A stretch of 64,000 bases of DNA from Nitrososphaerota archaeon (GTDB lineage: Archaea > Thermoproteota > Nitrososphaeria > Nitrososphaerales > Nitrosopumilaceae). The position numbers were made by a program, and so were the translations under genes. Position 1 is the first letter of the stretch, and the number at the start of each line of letters is the position of its first letter. This document shows positions 49,205 through 57,354 of the stretch, one piece after another. The notes under the pieces are model-generated. The model made no database searches. It worked only from the letters and a program-made list of their open reading frames with translations, and was not told the DNA's origin. Location of the stretch: the NCBI GenBank assembly GCA_016872055.1, contig VHBH01000002.1, positions 124,001-188,000 on the forward strand, written 5' to 3'.

Positions 49205-50677
49205 TTGTACAAGTTGTTAGTTTTGGCGGCATTTTTGGCGACGATTTTTACAGTTAATATTGCATATGCTCAACACCATGGGGGCTCAGCTGCCCCGCCA
49301 GTGAGCTTTGGTGGCAAAGACGTAACAATATCCGCCGTACTTGATCCTGCTGACTTCAATCCTACAAAGGATTCATCAGCAAAGCTAAAAGTGCGATTCT
49401 TTGACTCAAAGACTAACACCAACATAGAACGTGTAACATACCGCGTCCAGATATTTTCAGGCGAAACATTACTTGCAGCTCAGATGTTCTATGATGCAGA
49501 TGGCGAGCTTACAGTCAAGGTCCAGCCAAAATCTGAATGCGCAGAAAAAGAAGTCTGGCGCTGCACAAAATACGAAGGAAATAAGGATCCAATAGTTCCT
49601 AGCGCACTGGAATCAACTAGTACCAGCACTCCAATAATGCGGGGCCCAGTCTTTGACAAGCCAGGACAATACACAGTCAAAGTTTCAATCATTGGCGCAA
49701 CAAATCCAAAAACCCAGACCACAGAAGACATTAAGTTTGAGACAAAAATCAACATTGCATCTGAACAACAATTCTCACTTGCCACGGCAACAGGAAAAAC
49801 ACCAGTCACCGTACGTGCATTTCAAGATAAAATAACTAGTTTCGAGTTTTCAGAATCCACTAAAACAATAACATTTTTCATGCCCTTCCACTGGGAACAT
49901 GCACAACATACAACACTGGTGCGAACCGACATTGAGATTCCAAAATCATTTGCGCCATTCCAAAATATCAACAGCTTCAAGGGCACGATAAACGGAGTAC
50001 CGATTTTTGCAAGCAGTCTGAGCATTGACACATATGGTAGCAAGGACACAAACACACTTCATCTTGCTGTTACTAGCGAAGAGCTAAAGATGATTGCAAA
50101 AAAAGTAACCGACAAAAATACAATGATTGTACAAATTACACCTGACAACGTCTCACTCAAATCAACTGATATCAAGTTCTCAAATGGTTACAAGGCAATA
50201 GTATCATATGATCCAAGATATGGTACAAGCAAGGATGTCTCGTTTAGTATAGCGTTCTTTGATTCATCTGGTTCACTGGCAAAAGACATCAGATATGCAC
50301 TAAGCGTCAAAGATTCCAAAGGAAATGAATTTTACGTAAACACTGGAAGCGGTTCTATTCTTGGAATCCCATTGCCAAGCGGAGCTGACTCTAGACTAAT
50401 TACAATTCCATCCAAAGGTGAATACACACTACAGATGTATCTGATTGGACGCGGATTGGTTGACTTTGATCCATATGTTCCAGCCAGTGTCAAGTTTAGT
50501 ATTTCTGATACAGCGTCCCAAGTAAAATCAGAAGAGCCAAAATCTAATGTTAAATCTGATAAAGACACCAAAAAGGATGTCAGTAAGGATAAGAAAAAAG
50601 ACACAAAGAAAAAAGACACAAAGAAAAAAGATGACAAGAAAAAACTAAAAACCGCAAAGCCTACAACCACCAAGTAA
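49205..50677 (+). CDS. Large exported protein with His-rich N terminus and Lys-rich C terminus
   Basis: 490 residues from TTG. Signal peptide residues 1-22 (FTVNIAYAQHH), then HHGGSAAPP, several beta-sandwich-like segments (residues about 40-440), and a C-terminal low-complexity tail of KKD/KKDTKK units (residues about 452-485, a 15-bp DNA repeat near 50590-50640). The Ala-Gln-His-His after the signal peptide could bind copper. It is probably a cell-surface or pseudoperiplasmic protein; the basic tail may contact the membrane. Function unknown. Confidence 0.65.
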   Translation: MYKLLVLAAFLATIFTVNIAYAQHHGGSAAPPVSFGGKDVTISAVLDPADFNPTKDSSAKLKVRFFDSKTNTNIERVTYRVQIFSGETLLAAQMFYDADGELTVKVQPKSECAEKEVWRCTKYEGNKDPIVPSALESTSTSTPIMRGPVFDKPGQYTVKVSIIGATNPKTQTTEDIKFETKINIASEQQFSLATATGKTPVTVRAFQDKITSFEFSESTKTITFFMPFHWEHAQHTTLVRTDIEIPKSFAPFQNINSFKGTINGVPIFASSLSIDTYGSKDTNTLHLAVTSEELKMIAKKVTDKNTMIVQITPDNVSLKSTDIKFSNGYKAIVSYDPRYGTSKDVSFSIAFFDSSGSLAKDIRYALSVKDSKGNEFYVNTGSGSILGIPLPSGADSRLITIPSKGEYTLQMYLIGRGLVDFDPYVPASVKFSISDTASQVKSEEPKSNVKSDKDTKKDVSKDKKKDTKKKDTKKKDDKKKLKTAKPTTTK

Positions 50678-50746
50678 GAAATTCATCACATATTGTTTTT
50701 GTGCTCATAAACAATTGATTTTAAATCAAATCTCACAACTCCTTTC

Positions 50747-50905
50747 ATGTCAACACAAAATCTCACAGTTACATGTCAAATACAAACAGCTCTGTCGGAT
50801 CTGGATGTTACATTACACCGACAGAGAGATGTTATAATTTTTCATACTGACGAGTTCTGGTTGGTAAATTCTAGATTACCTTGTCGCCTTCGTCACCAGT
50901 CTTGA
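50747..50905 (+). CDS. Doubtful 52-residue ORF antisense to the end of glnK
   Basis: ATG at 50747 opens a frame MSTQNLTVTCQIQTALSDLD that ends inside the minus-strand glnK gene. A TATA-like TTTTAAATC about 26 bases upstream supports transcription, so this could be a small protein or a transcript antisense to glnK. No recognised motif. Confidence 0.25.
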   Translation: MSTQNLTVTCQIQTALSDLDVTLHRQRDVIIFHTDEFWLVNSRLPCRLRHQS

Positions 50906-51200
50906 TGTCGTATGTACGGAGGACTGGGTGCACGAAAATCTTACCAAGCGTGGCATTTTGTTTTATTATTTGGATTGACTTTTCCTCCATGTTTTCAGGA
51001 ACGATGATTTCAAGGACATACTTGTCTGAAAATTGCGGAATGAATACCTCAGTTCCCTTTGATGCGTGAATTTCAGGACCTGGATTTTTTCCGCGACCTC
51101 GCTTTTTTGACACTGTCAGGCCGCCAACATTGATTTCCTTGAGGCCCTCGCTTATCGACATTACCTCGTTTTTTGGCAAAATAACTTCGATTCTTATCAT
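50871..51200 (-). CDS. glnK: PII nitrogen regulatory protein GlnK
   Basis: 109 residues. PII fold landmarks: MIRIEVILPKNEVMSISEGL, GGLTVSKKRGRGKNPGPE (start of the T loop), YVLEIIVPENMEEKSIQIIK and GKIFVHPVLRTYDIKTGDEG. PII binds ATP/ADP and 2-oxoglutarate and plugs the Amt channel. The T loop (KNPGPEIHASKGTEVF) has no tyrosine, so bacterial-type uridylylation is excluded. Divergent from the amt gene. Confidence 0.95.
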   Translation of the reverse strand: MIRIEVILPKNEVMSISEGLKEINVGGLTVSKKRGRGKNPGPEIHASKGTEVFIPQFSDKYVLEIIVPENMEEKSIQIIKQNATLGKIFVHPVLRTYDIKTGDEGDKVI

Positions 51201-51331
51201 ATTTTTTCAAATTATTCACACGGTAAAATATCTTTTTTCTATTTCCAGAGTTATGACATTCGATAATCAAATGATAATCAGTTATGAATTTTTGACGTAA
51301 GTTCATATACTAAAAAATATTCGCTTCGACT
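51201..51331. promoter_or_regulatory. Divergent glnK-amt promoter region
   Basis: 131 bp hold both promoters. A TATA-like element for glnK reads ATATTTTACC on the minus strand at about 51221-51230, about 26 bases from the glnK ATG. For amt, TAAAAAATATTC lies at about 51310-51321, just before the GTG start. The region is AT-rich; no obvious dyad operator was found. Confidence 0.55.
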
Positions 51332-52606
51332 GTGCCAATAGACTCTGGAGATACAGCATGGATTCTAATTGCTGGTAGCTTGGTCCTATTGATGATTCCG
51401 GCACTGGGCCTATTCGAAGCTGGCCTGTTGCGAAGAAAAAACACGGTTTCAATTTTCATGCAGATCTTCTTTGGTCTTGCATTACTTAGCGTGATGTGGT
51501 TTGTATTTGGATTTAGTCTCGTGTTTGGACCAGACACTGGCGGCATTGTAGGAAATCTAGATTATGTGTTCTTAAAGGGAGTACCATGGGACGACTCGCT
51601 ACCATTTGCGCCCACAATCCCTGGAGTGTTGTTTGCTAAATTCCAGCTAATGTTTGCTGCAATCACGCCGTTGCTTTTGACTGGTGTTATTGCAGAGAGA
51701 ATGAAGTTTTCTTCGTTTATCATATTTATTGTGGCATGGTCTGCTCTAATCTACTATCCTCTGACTCACTGGGTTTGGGGTGGGGGATGGCTAGGAGATC
51801 TTGGAGTATTTGACTTTGCGGGAGGTATTGTAATTCACACTAGTGTTGGAATGGGAGCACTGGCAGCTGCCATTGTTTTGGGCAAGAGAAGAAACTATGG
51901 GCCGTCAATAATGGTTCCGCACAGTATTCCGATTGCGGTACTGGGCTCGTCCTTACTCTGGCTAGGCTGGTTTGGATTCAACGCAGGAAGCGCGCTTTCT
52001 TCTGGCGGTGTAGCTGGAAATACTGTAATTGTTACTCACATGGCGTCGTCCATTTCTGCACTGATCTGGGTTGGATTGTCATGGATGAGAACGGGCAAGC
52101 CAAGCATAGTAGCTGCAATCAACGGAGCAATCGCAGGCCTTGCAGGAATCACACCAGCGTCTGGCTATGTAAGCGTAGAGCACTCATTTGTAATTGGCAT
52201 TGCAATAGGCCTTGCATCGTATATCGGTGTATTGATAATCAAAGACAGATTGAAAATTGATGATGCACTGGATGTTAGCTCTGTTCACGGAATTGCAGGA
52301 ATAATTGGATCTCTGGCAATTGGAATCTTTGCATCTGCTGCAATCAACCCAGCCGGACCAAACGGATTGCTCTTTGGAAACCCAGATCAAATTGTCATTC
52401 AGGGAATAGGAGTAGCCGTTGCAGCCGTACTAGGGTTTGGAGGAACATTTGCCATACTGAAGGTTATCAAGTTACTAATCGGAATTCGAGTATCAAAGGA
52501 AGTAGAGGAAATAGGTCTAGACATTGGCGAGCATGCGGAACGGGCGTATTCCGATGAGGAAGAATTCAAGATAGACGAAGAATCTCAAAAAAATCAAAAA
52601 ATCTGA
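51332..52606 (+). CDS. amt: Ammonium transporter Amt
   Basis: 424 residues from GTG, eleven membrane helices. Key features: GLFEAGLLRRKNTVSIFMQ, the periplasmic gate region, GGIVIHTSVGMGALAAA with the conserved Asp/His (pore His 1), and SSVHGIAGIIGSLAIGIF with pore His 2. There is no signal peptide, and the C-terminal tail is acidic (DIGEHAERAYSDEEEF). It imports ammonium, the energy and nitrogen substrate of ammonia-oxidizing archaea, under GlnK control. Confidence 0.96.
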   Translation: MPIDSGDTAWILIAGSLVLLMIPALGLFEAGLLRRKNTVSIFMQIFFGLALLSVMWFVFGFSLVFGPDTGGIVGNLDYVFLKGVPWDDSLPFAPTIPGVLFAKFQLMFAAITPLLLTGVIAERMKFSSFIIFIVAWSALIYYPLTHWVWGGGWLGDLGVFDFAGGIVIHTSVGMGALAAAIVLGKRRNYGPSIMVPHSIPIAVLGSSLLWLGWFGFNAGSALSSGGVAGNTVIVTHMASSISALIWVGLSWMRTGKPSIVAAINGAIAGLAGITPASGYVSVEHSFVIGIAIGLASYIGVLIIKDRLKIDDALDVSSVHGIAGIIGSLAIGIFASAAINPAGPNGLLFGNPDQIVIQGIGVAVAAVLGFGGTFAILKVIKLLIGIRVSKEVEEIGLDIGEHAERAYSDEEEFKIDEESQKNQKI

Positions 52607-52653
52607 TAATCAAATAACGAGTTATATCGTTGATGTTCTAATTAGATCTAGGC

Positions 52654-53073
52654 ATGGTCAAAGTAAGCGACGAGATAGTCCAGCTCATAATTCAGCAGGG
52701 AAACATGGTCCTTGTCGGAAGCGTGGATAGAATGGGCACGCCGAACATCTCGCCTCGCTTTGTAATGGCAATACTGGAGGAAGAGAAAATCGTCTTCGCA
52801 GACGCATACATGAACAAGACATATGCAAACATAAAGTCATGGCCAAAAATCACAGTTGCCATAGTGGATCAGGCAAATCGCTCTGGATTCCAGCTCAAGG
52901 GCGATGCAGAAGAAATAACAGATCCAGATATGAATGAGCAGGCGGCGCAAAAGCTAAAGGAGCTTGGGTTTAAGGGAATATCTACAAAAGTCTGGGCTCT
53001 AAACATTAAGGAGATCTATTCTATCAAACCAAATGAAAAATCGAAAGATCCTCTGATTTCTCCATATGGCTAG
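52654..53073 (+). CDS. Pyridoxamine 5'-phosphate oxidase-like FMN-binding protein
   Basis: 139 residues with split-barrel pattern: GNMVLVGSVDRMGTPNISPR, EKIVFADAYMNKTYANIKS and PKITVAIVDQANRSGFQLKG. Such proteins bind FMN or F420 and have varied redox roles. There is no extended PNPOx C-terminal dimer motif, so pyridoxal synthesis is unlikely. It is 47 bp after amt. Confidence 0.82.
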   Translation: MVKVSDEIVQLIIQQGNMVLVGSVDRMGTPNISPRFVMAILEEEKIVFADAYMNKTYANIKSWPKITVAIVDQANRSGFQLKGDAEEITDPDMNEQAAQKLKELGFKGISTKVWALNIKEIYSIKPNEKSKDPLISPYG

Positions 53074-53513
53074 ATTTCTAGCTCTGAAAATCTGAGCTAC
53101 GTTTGGAAAAAATCATCAGTGAAAAATTATTACCTTTGAAAATCAATCCAGCCTGTTAAATTAAGGTCGCGAATTTTATCTATTTGAAGCGAGTCAAGAC
53201 ATTTTTCCAGTTTGGTTGGACAAAGTAATTGACACGATAAAAAAGAACACAAATTCTGCATCTAAGGGAATAATCACCATATCTGATGTGTCCCAAGTTG
53301 TAACAATATAGGCAAGTATGATTTGATCGTATGAATCAGTAGTGTTCCTTTAATGATACCATCACGTATGTCATACACGCTGGTACGCGGGAGGATCTCT
53401 TGTCGGCCCCAAGCCTGGCATCATGTGAACCTGCGCACCACGAATTCTCTATAATTTATCGTATACTAAATCTAATAAAAAATGATTTAATTTGGTTGTT
53501 TCTTGTATGTTGT
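53074..53513. other. Gene-free stretch with a possible remnant frame
   Basis: 440 bp before the UspA gene at 53514. A frame near 53190-53310 reads LFEASQDIFPVWLDKV and GIITISDVSQVVTI before a TAG and lacks a start, so it may be a gene fragment. The TATA-like box for the UspA gene is expected near 53485 (GATTTAATTTG). No RNA gene was recognised. Confidence 0.4.
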
Positions 53514-53942
53514 ATGTTTAAGCGAATTCTTGTTCCATATGATAGCTCGAATTTCTCCAAAAAAGCACTAGATACAGCAATTGAAATATCAAAAAAATTT
53601 GGCTCGGAGCTGTGGTTTCTAACTGTATTGGACAAGGACTTGCCATCAAGGCTTACTAGTAAAGTAACTGACTCCGAAAAGCCCCATAAATCGTTGTCCT
53701 CAATAGAGCTGGAACTGCGTAACAAAGTAATTGACTGCAAAGAACAAGGGGCCAATGCCGATTATGAACTCATCAAGGGATCCCCAAAAGAGACAATTCT
53801 TAGATTTGCAAAAGGAAGAAAGATGGACCTGATAATAATGGGAAGCCAAGGTTTGCACGGTATTAAAAAAATCAAAACACTTGGAAGCGTCTCACGAGCC
53901 ATCTCTGAAAAAGCACAATGTCCGGTATTACTAGTCCATTAA
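53514..53942 (+). CDS. Universal stress protein (UspA family)
   Basis: 142 residues from ATG 53514 (MFKRILVPYDSSNFSKKALD); an open frame reaches back to 53400 but the added residues are unlike the family. The nucleotide-binding motif is LIIMGSQGLHGIKKIKTLGS followed by KAQCPVLLVH. A TATA-like GATTTAATTTG lies about 28 bases upstream. Third usp-type locus within 7 kb. Confidence 0.9.
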   Translation: MFKRILVPYDSSNFSKKALDTAIEISKKFGSELWFLTVLDKDLPSRLTSKVTDSEKPHKSLSSIELELRNKVIDCKEQGANADYELIKGSPKETILRFAKGRKMDLIIMGSQGLHGIKKIKTLGSVSRAISEKAQCPVLLVH

Positions 53943-54062
53943 AGCTACCACTGTTGTTTAGCTCATCGGAAATGGAGATTTCCTAATTTTAGAACAAGAA
54001 TACAAAATCTTTGGCCGATTCTAATAGATTTCTACCTTAACTCAACTTGGTGTAAAGCACCA

Positions 54063-54209
54063 ATGTATTGCCAAACCCGTAACCAAATTTACTGGCACGA
54101 TGGAAGTTTGTTTTCCATGAATTATTGCTACGATGATGTCTTTGCGGAAGGTAAACTGAGTACACAAGCAAATGCTCATCTAAAGACACTCAAGATTCCA
54201 CAACAATAA
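54063..54209 (+). CDS. Possible small protein
   Basis: 48 residues from ATG 54063: MYCQTRNQIYWHDGSLFSMN ... KLSTQANAHLKTLKIPQQ. The composition is protein-like with two Cys and several aromatic residues, and the frame is open upstream as well. No recognised motif. It may be a fragment. Confidence 0.35.
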   Translation: MYCQTRNQIYWHDGSLFSMNYCYDDVFAEGKLSTQANAHLKTLKIPQQ

Positions 54210-54249
54210 TCAACAACAACTATTTTTGCATCAATGTTTCTATTATTCC

Positions 54250-54633
54250 ATGGAAAAAGACCAAAAGCAAAACAATATGCTAGATGCCTACTCACATGCA
54301 ACTGAGCTGTGGGCAAAATCGTTTCAGGCAATGCAAGAGCAGGCAACAAGCACGTTTAAGTTGTACATCCAGGGCTTTGAGCAGGCACTAAAATCATCCA
54401 ACTTTGAGGAGATGAAAAAATACAACGAGATCTGGCAAAACATGGCAAAGCAGTTTGAGCAAAATCCGTACCAGTGGTCACAAAAAGCATGGGAAGATCT
54501 CTGGAAAGAGTCTGGATCCGCATCATTCAAGGCGTTTTTCGATAACTGGCAAAATGTCTGGAAGAACTTTACAAAAGATGCAGAGGCAAAATCAAAAGAA
54601 GCACTAGACAAGATTCAAAAACAAAACAAGTAG
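54250..54633 (+). CDS. Phasin/PhaE-like helical protein
   Basis: 127 residues from ATG 54250. Entirely helical and aromatic-rich: WAKSFQAMQEQATSTFKLYI, WQNMAKQFEQNPYQWSQKAW and NWQNVWKNFTKDAEAKSKEA. This resembles phasins and PhaE subunits of class III PHA synthase, which coat polyhydroxyalkanoate granules or help the synthase. A similar helical protein is encoded 250 bp downstream on the other strand. No PhaC synthase is in the window. Confidence 0.55.
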   Translation: MEKDQKQNNMLDAYSHATELWAKSFQAMQEQATSTFKLYIQGFEQALKSSNFEEMKKYNEIWQNMAKQFEQNPYQWSQKAWEDLWKESGSASFKAFFDNWQNVWKNFTKDAEAKSKEALDKIQKQNK

Positions 54634-54884
54634 CGCAAAAAAATCCGGCACCCCTAGCTTAAGGCCAAAAACGGGATTGTACTTTGGCGACAGCTACCGA
54701 TGCCGATCCTATATTATGATGTCATAGTATTATCTGGTTCGGTCTTCATACGGCACATTTTGTGTGGAAAATGTTAAACCTTATTTTGTGATTTCTGATC
54801 TTTTCTTGTAAAATTGTTCTAATTCTTACAAAAATAATGCCGATATTCAGATCTAGAATAAAAAAAAAGAAAAAAAGAGTAAAT

Positions 54885-55370
54885 TTAGTTTCGTGGTTTC
54901 CAGGCACTAATCCAAGAGTTAATGATGTTTTGGCCCATGTCTGCAAAGGCTGATGCGTTTTGGTTGATTGTCTTTACGTTTTGGATTGTTGCATCAAATG
55001 CTGTCTGGACAACTTTATTGTTTGTCTCGACTGCCTTTACAAATGCCTCTGTCGCATCAGAGACTGCTGTGATAGTTTGTTCTGGCAAAGAATAGTTCAT
55101 ACCAACTTTGTTGGCTACGCTTTGCTGGATTGTTACTGCAGTGTGCACAAAGTTAGTCCAAGAAGTTACTAGCTCCTGGTTTAGGCTTGTGTATGATTGC
55201 AGTGACTGTGCAGCAGATTTGTCTAATGCGCTCTTTAGCTTGTCAAAGCTCTTGGTGTATACTGAAAACACGTCTTTTGTTGTTTCGTTTGTTGTCATTT
55301 TTTGCACCTTTTGTTGTGGAGGAGAGTCTACCTGATCCTTTGTCGGGTCTTGGTATTTCATTCCATCCAT
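54885..55370 (-). CDS. Phasin-like protein
   Basis: 161 residues, helical, with NETTKDVFSVYTKSFDKLKS, LNQELVTSWTNFVHTAVTIQ and ATEAFVKAVETNNKVVQTAF. The pattern of amphipathic helices with repeated Thr/Asn/Val is that of phasin-family proteins. The ATG at 55370 is supported by a TATA-like ATATTTATATACC about 27 bases upstream on this strand. Convergent with the other phasin-like gene. Confidence 0.6.
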   Translation of the reverse strand: MDGMKYQDPTKDQVDSPPQQKVQKMTTNETTKDVFSVYTKSFDKLKSALDKSAAQSLQSYTSLNQELVTSWTNFVHTAVTIQQSVANKVGMNYSLPEQTITAVSDATEAFVKAVETNNKVVQTAFDATIQNVKTINQNASAFADMGQNIINSWISAWKPRN

Positions 55371-55666
55371 TGGTTATTAGAACCATTCATTGGTATATAA
55401 ATATTTGGTAGTGATTGGTTTTGATTGGTAAATAACACCATCATTTATCAGACCCATACTTGATAATTATGCGTAATCTGACCACAATCAATCCCGCAAC
55501 AGAAGAGCCAACCTCATCCAATGAATCCATGTCAAAACAATAAGTACAGCAAAAGGTCAGGGCTGCAAGATCGACATTTTAAGAATCGAAAAAAGACAGG
55601 AAAATCCATTAGGTTTTCCTCAGTAATCAATGATATTTTTGAAAGATAAAAAATAGCGCGAGATAG

Positions 55667-55713
55667 GACGTGTGGTCGTTGGGGCTCCGGTCGGGACTTC
55701 CCAATCCACAGTC
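55667..55713. ncRNA. GC-rich stem-loop, candidate structured RNA
   Basis: In a 475-bp stretch without genes (55371-55845), bases 55667-55713 form a long hairpin. GAC pairs with GTC, TGTGG with CCACA (one bulged G between), then TTGGG (55679-55683) with CCCAA (55700-55704), capped by GCTCCGGTCGGGACTT, which can pair further. The segment is visibly GC-rich in AT-rich surroundings, a usual mark of RNA genes in such genomes. It does not match tRNA, SRP or RNase P RNA signatures that I know. Orientation is undetermined. Confidence 0.4.
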
Positions 55714-55759
55714 TGATTTTAATTCAAAATTTTTTGATATTAAAGACGAGCGTAGAAAT

Positions 55760-55812
55760 TATCAGTGCCTAGTTTAACCCCAACGGTATTGGGTTCAAAT
55801 TCCGAATTGATA
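55760..55812 (+). other. tRNA-like element lacking an anticodon arm
   Basis: TATCAGT (55760-55766) can pair with ATTGATA (55806-55812) as a 7-bp acceptor stem with one G-T pair. A canonical T arm TTGGG-TTCAAAT-TCCGA lies directly before the 3' strand at the correct position. Only 22 bases (including CCCAACGGTA) separate acceptor and T arm, where a tRNA needs about 41, so D and anticodon arms are truncated or merged. It is read as a tRNA remnant or minimal tRNA-like fold. Confidence 0.4.
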
Positions 55813-55845
55813 CATTTACGCACAAAACTGCCTAGTTCTGCCTAG

Positions 55846-56775
55846 TTATCGAAGACCTGAATCAACCATTAGCGCAATGAACAACACTGCCAAATATGGA
55901 CTGGAAAACTTAAACAAAACCCAGGATGATTTCTCCGATGGCTTTGCTATAACCCAAAATGACAACACCAGCATCAAAACCCCAGATGCAATTGCGGTGT
56001 ACAGGTATACCTCTGTCATTACAGGTTTTCCATCATGTGTCAAAAAGAACGGCACTATACTGAACAATACCATGACAAGTGTGGAAATGGCAATCACTCT
56101 AGCTGATGTCTTTTCTGATTGTACCGCAGTAAGCATTGGAACGTTTACTTTGTTGTAGTCGTCTTTAAAGTGCAGAGTTAGTGCCCAGATGTGCATTGGA
56201 ATCCAAATGAAGACTAGGCCTGCCATGACCATTCCAAGATCCCACAGTCCCTGTAGAGTAACTGCAGCATGGCCAATCAATGGAGGGGCCCCTCCGCAAA
56301 GGCCGCCCAGAATGATGTTGGTTCTACTTCGCCTCTTTAGCGCATGAGAATATACTGCTACATTGTTTACGAGACCAAAAGCCATGAAAATTCCGGCCCA
56401 GATTCCATTCCAGAATCCAGCAGTGTATGATATTGCAAATGCACATGCCAAAGATATACCAGCTAGTACCAGCCCAAAGTCACGCGCCTTTTCCGGAGGT
56501 GAAATTCTGCCAGATGGAATCGGTCGACCCTTGGTTCTCTCCATTATTGCGTCAATATCCCTGTCATGATAATTAGTCAAAGTATTGGCAGCAGCTGATC
56601 CTGCGGCTACTCCAAAAATCATCAAAGCCCAAGTAGCCGGCGACACTTCCACATCATACACATTTGATGCTGTTATTGTAGCACCAAATGCAGTAAACAC
56701 CAAAAGGTACCATATTTTCGGCTTAGTCAGCTCGTAATATGTAGCAATTTTGCCCTTGGTCAGAGTCCTTTGCAT
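55846..56775 (-). CDS. ctaB: Protoheme IX farnesyltransferase (heme O synthase)
   Basis: 309 residues, eight or nine membrane helices of the UbiA superfamily. Motifs: ELTKPKIWYLLVFTAFG, NYHDRDIDAIMERTKGRPIP (the aspartate-rich prenyl-diphosphate site) and LCGGAPPLIGHAAVTLQG. It attaches a farnesyl group to heme B, giving heme O for terminal oxidases. It lies beside an Lrp-type regulator on the same strand. Confidence 0.95.
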   Translation of the reverse strand: MQRTLTKGKIATYYELTKPKIWYLLVFTAFGATITASNVYDVEVSPATWALMIFGVAAGSAAANTLTNYHDRDIDAIMERTKGRPIPSGRISPPEKARDFGLVLAGISLACAFAISYTAGFWNGIWAGIFMAFGLVNNVAVYSHALKRRSRTNIILGGLCGGAPPLIGHAAVTLQGLWDLGMVMAGLVFIWIPMHIWALTLHFKDDYNKVNVPMLTAVQSEKTSARVIAISTLVMVLFSIVPFFLTHDGKPVMTEVYLYTAIASGVLMLVLSFWVIAKPSEKSSWVLFKFSSPYLAVLFIALMVDSGLR

Positions 56776-56827
56776 CTATTTCCCTACTCCACGTGTAATA
56801 TTATTCAAAATTAAATGTAACATGCCC

Positions 56828-57286
56828 CTAGGCCGAATGGTTATACGGCATAGTCTTGGTCCTGCGCTTCATCTCAATAAAAGACTCTGATGCCAGCACG
56901 CCCTCTATTCTTCCCACACCTTCTGATAAGAGCCTGTGCATTTCTGCTAGATTCTGGGCGTACATTGTCACCATGATGTCGAATCTGCCGGTTACCTCGG
57001 ATATCTCCCTAATGCCCTTTATCTTGAATAATTCATCAATTATGTTGTCTCGGAATTTAGAGTCCATGTTAATTCCAGTCAAAGCCTTTACCCCATAGCC
57101 TAGTTCCTTGTCATTTACTACGATGGTGAATCGCTCGATAAGCTTTTTCTTAGTAAGCCTTTTGATTCTAGAATACACAACGGACGGATTTACCTTGATT
57201 TTCTCCGATAGTCTTGGAATGGAAATTGAAGCATCCTCGGATAGCTCCGACAGTATAGTCAGGTCTAGGTCATCAATTTTTGCCGT
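56828..57286 (-). CDS. Lrp/AsnC-family regulator with a non-canonical start (ACG)
   Basis: About 152 residues if read from ACG 57286: AKIDDLDLTILSELSEDASI, then the helix-turn-helix ending VNPSVVYSRIKRLTKKKLI, and an Lrp RAM domain (FRDNIIDELFKIKGIREISE, EVTGRFDIMVTMYAQNLAEM). The first canonical start, GTG 57178, would delete half of the DNA-binding domain. A TAG lies just upstream of the ACG, so no longer start exists. A TATA-like CTTATAAAAC (about 57319-57328) fits transcription shortly before it. Either ACG (or ATT 57277) initiates, or the start has mutated. Confidence 0.7.
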   Translation of the reverse strand, partial: TAKIDDLDLTILSELSEDASISIPRLSEKIKVNPSVVYSRIKRLTKKKLIERFTIVVNDKELGYGVKALTGINMDSKFRDNIIDELFKIKGIREISEVTGRFDIMVTMYAQNLAEMHRLLSEGVGRIEGVLASESFIEMKRRTKTMPYNHSA

Positions 57287-57354
57287 CTAAAACACCTGCT
57301 CGACAAATTCCTTTACTGTTTTATAAGTTAATGAGAAAAAATTGTAAAATTTTT

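Noticed and set aside
50590-50650. Repeat array near 50.6 kb as mobile or CRISPR element
   Set aside because: It is a short lysine/aspartate codon repeat in the tail of the exported protein.
55667-55812. SRP RNA or RNase P RNA gene
   Set aside because: None of the conserved sequence blocks of either RNA that I know is present.
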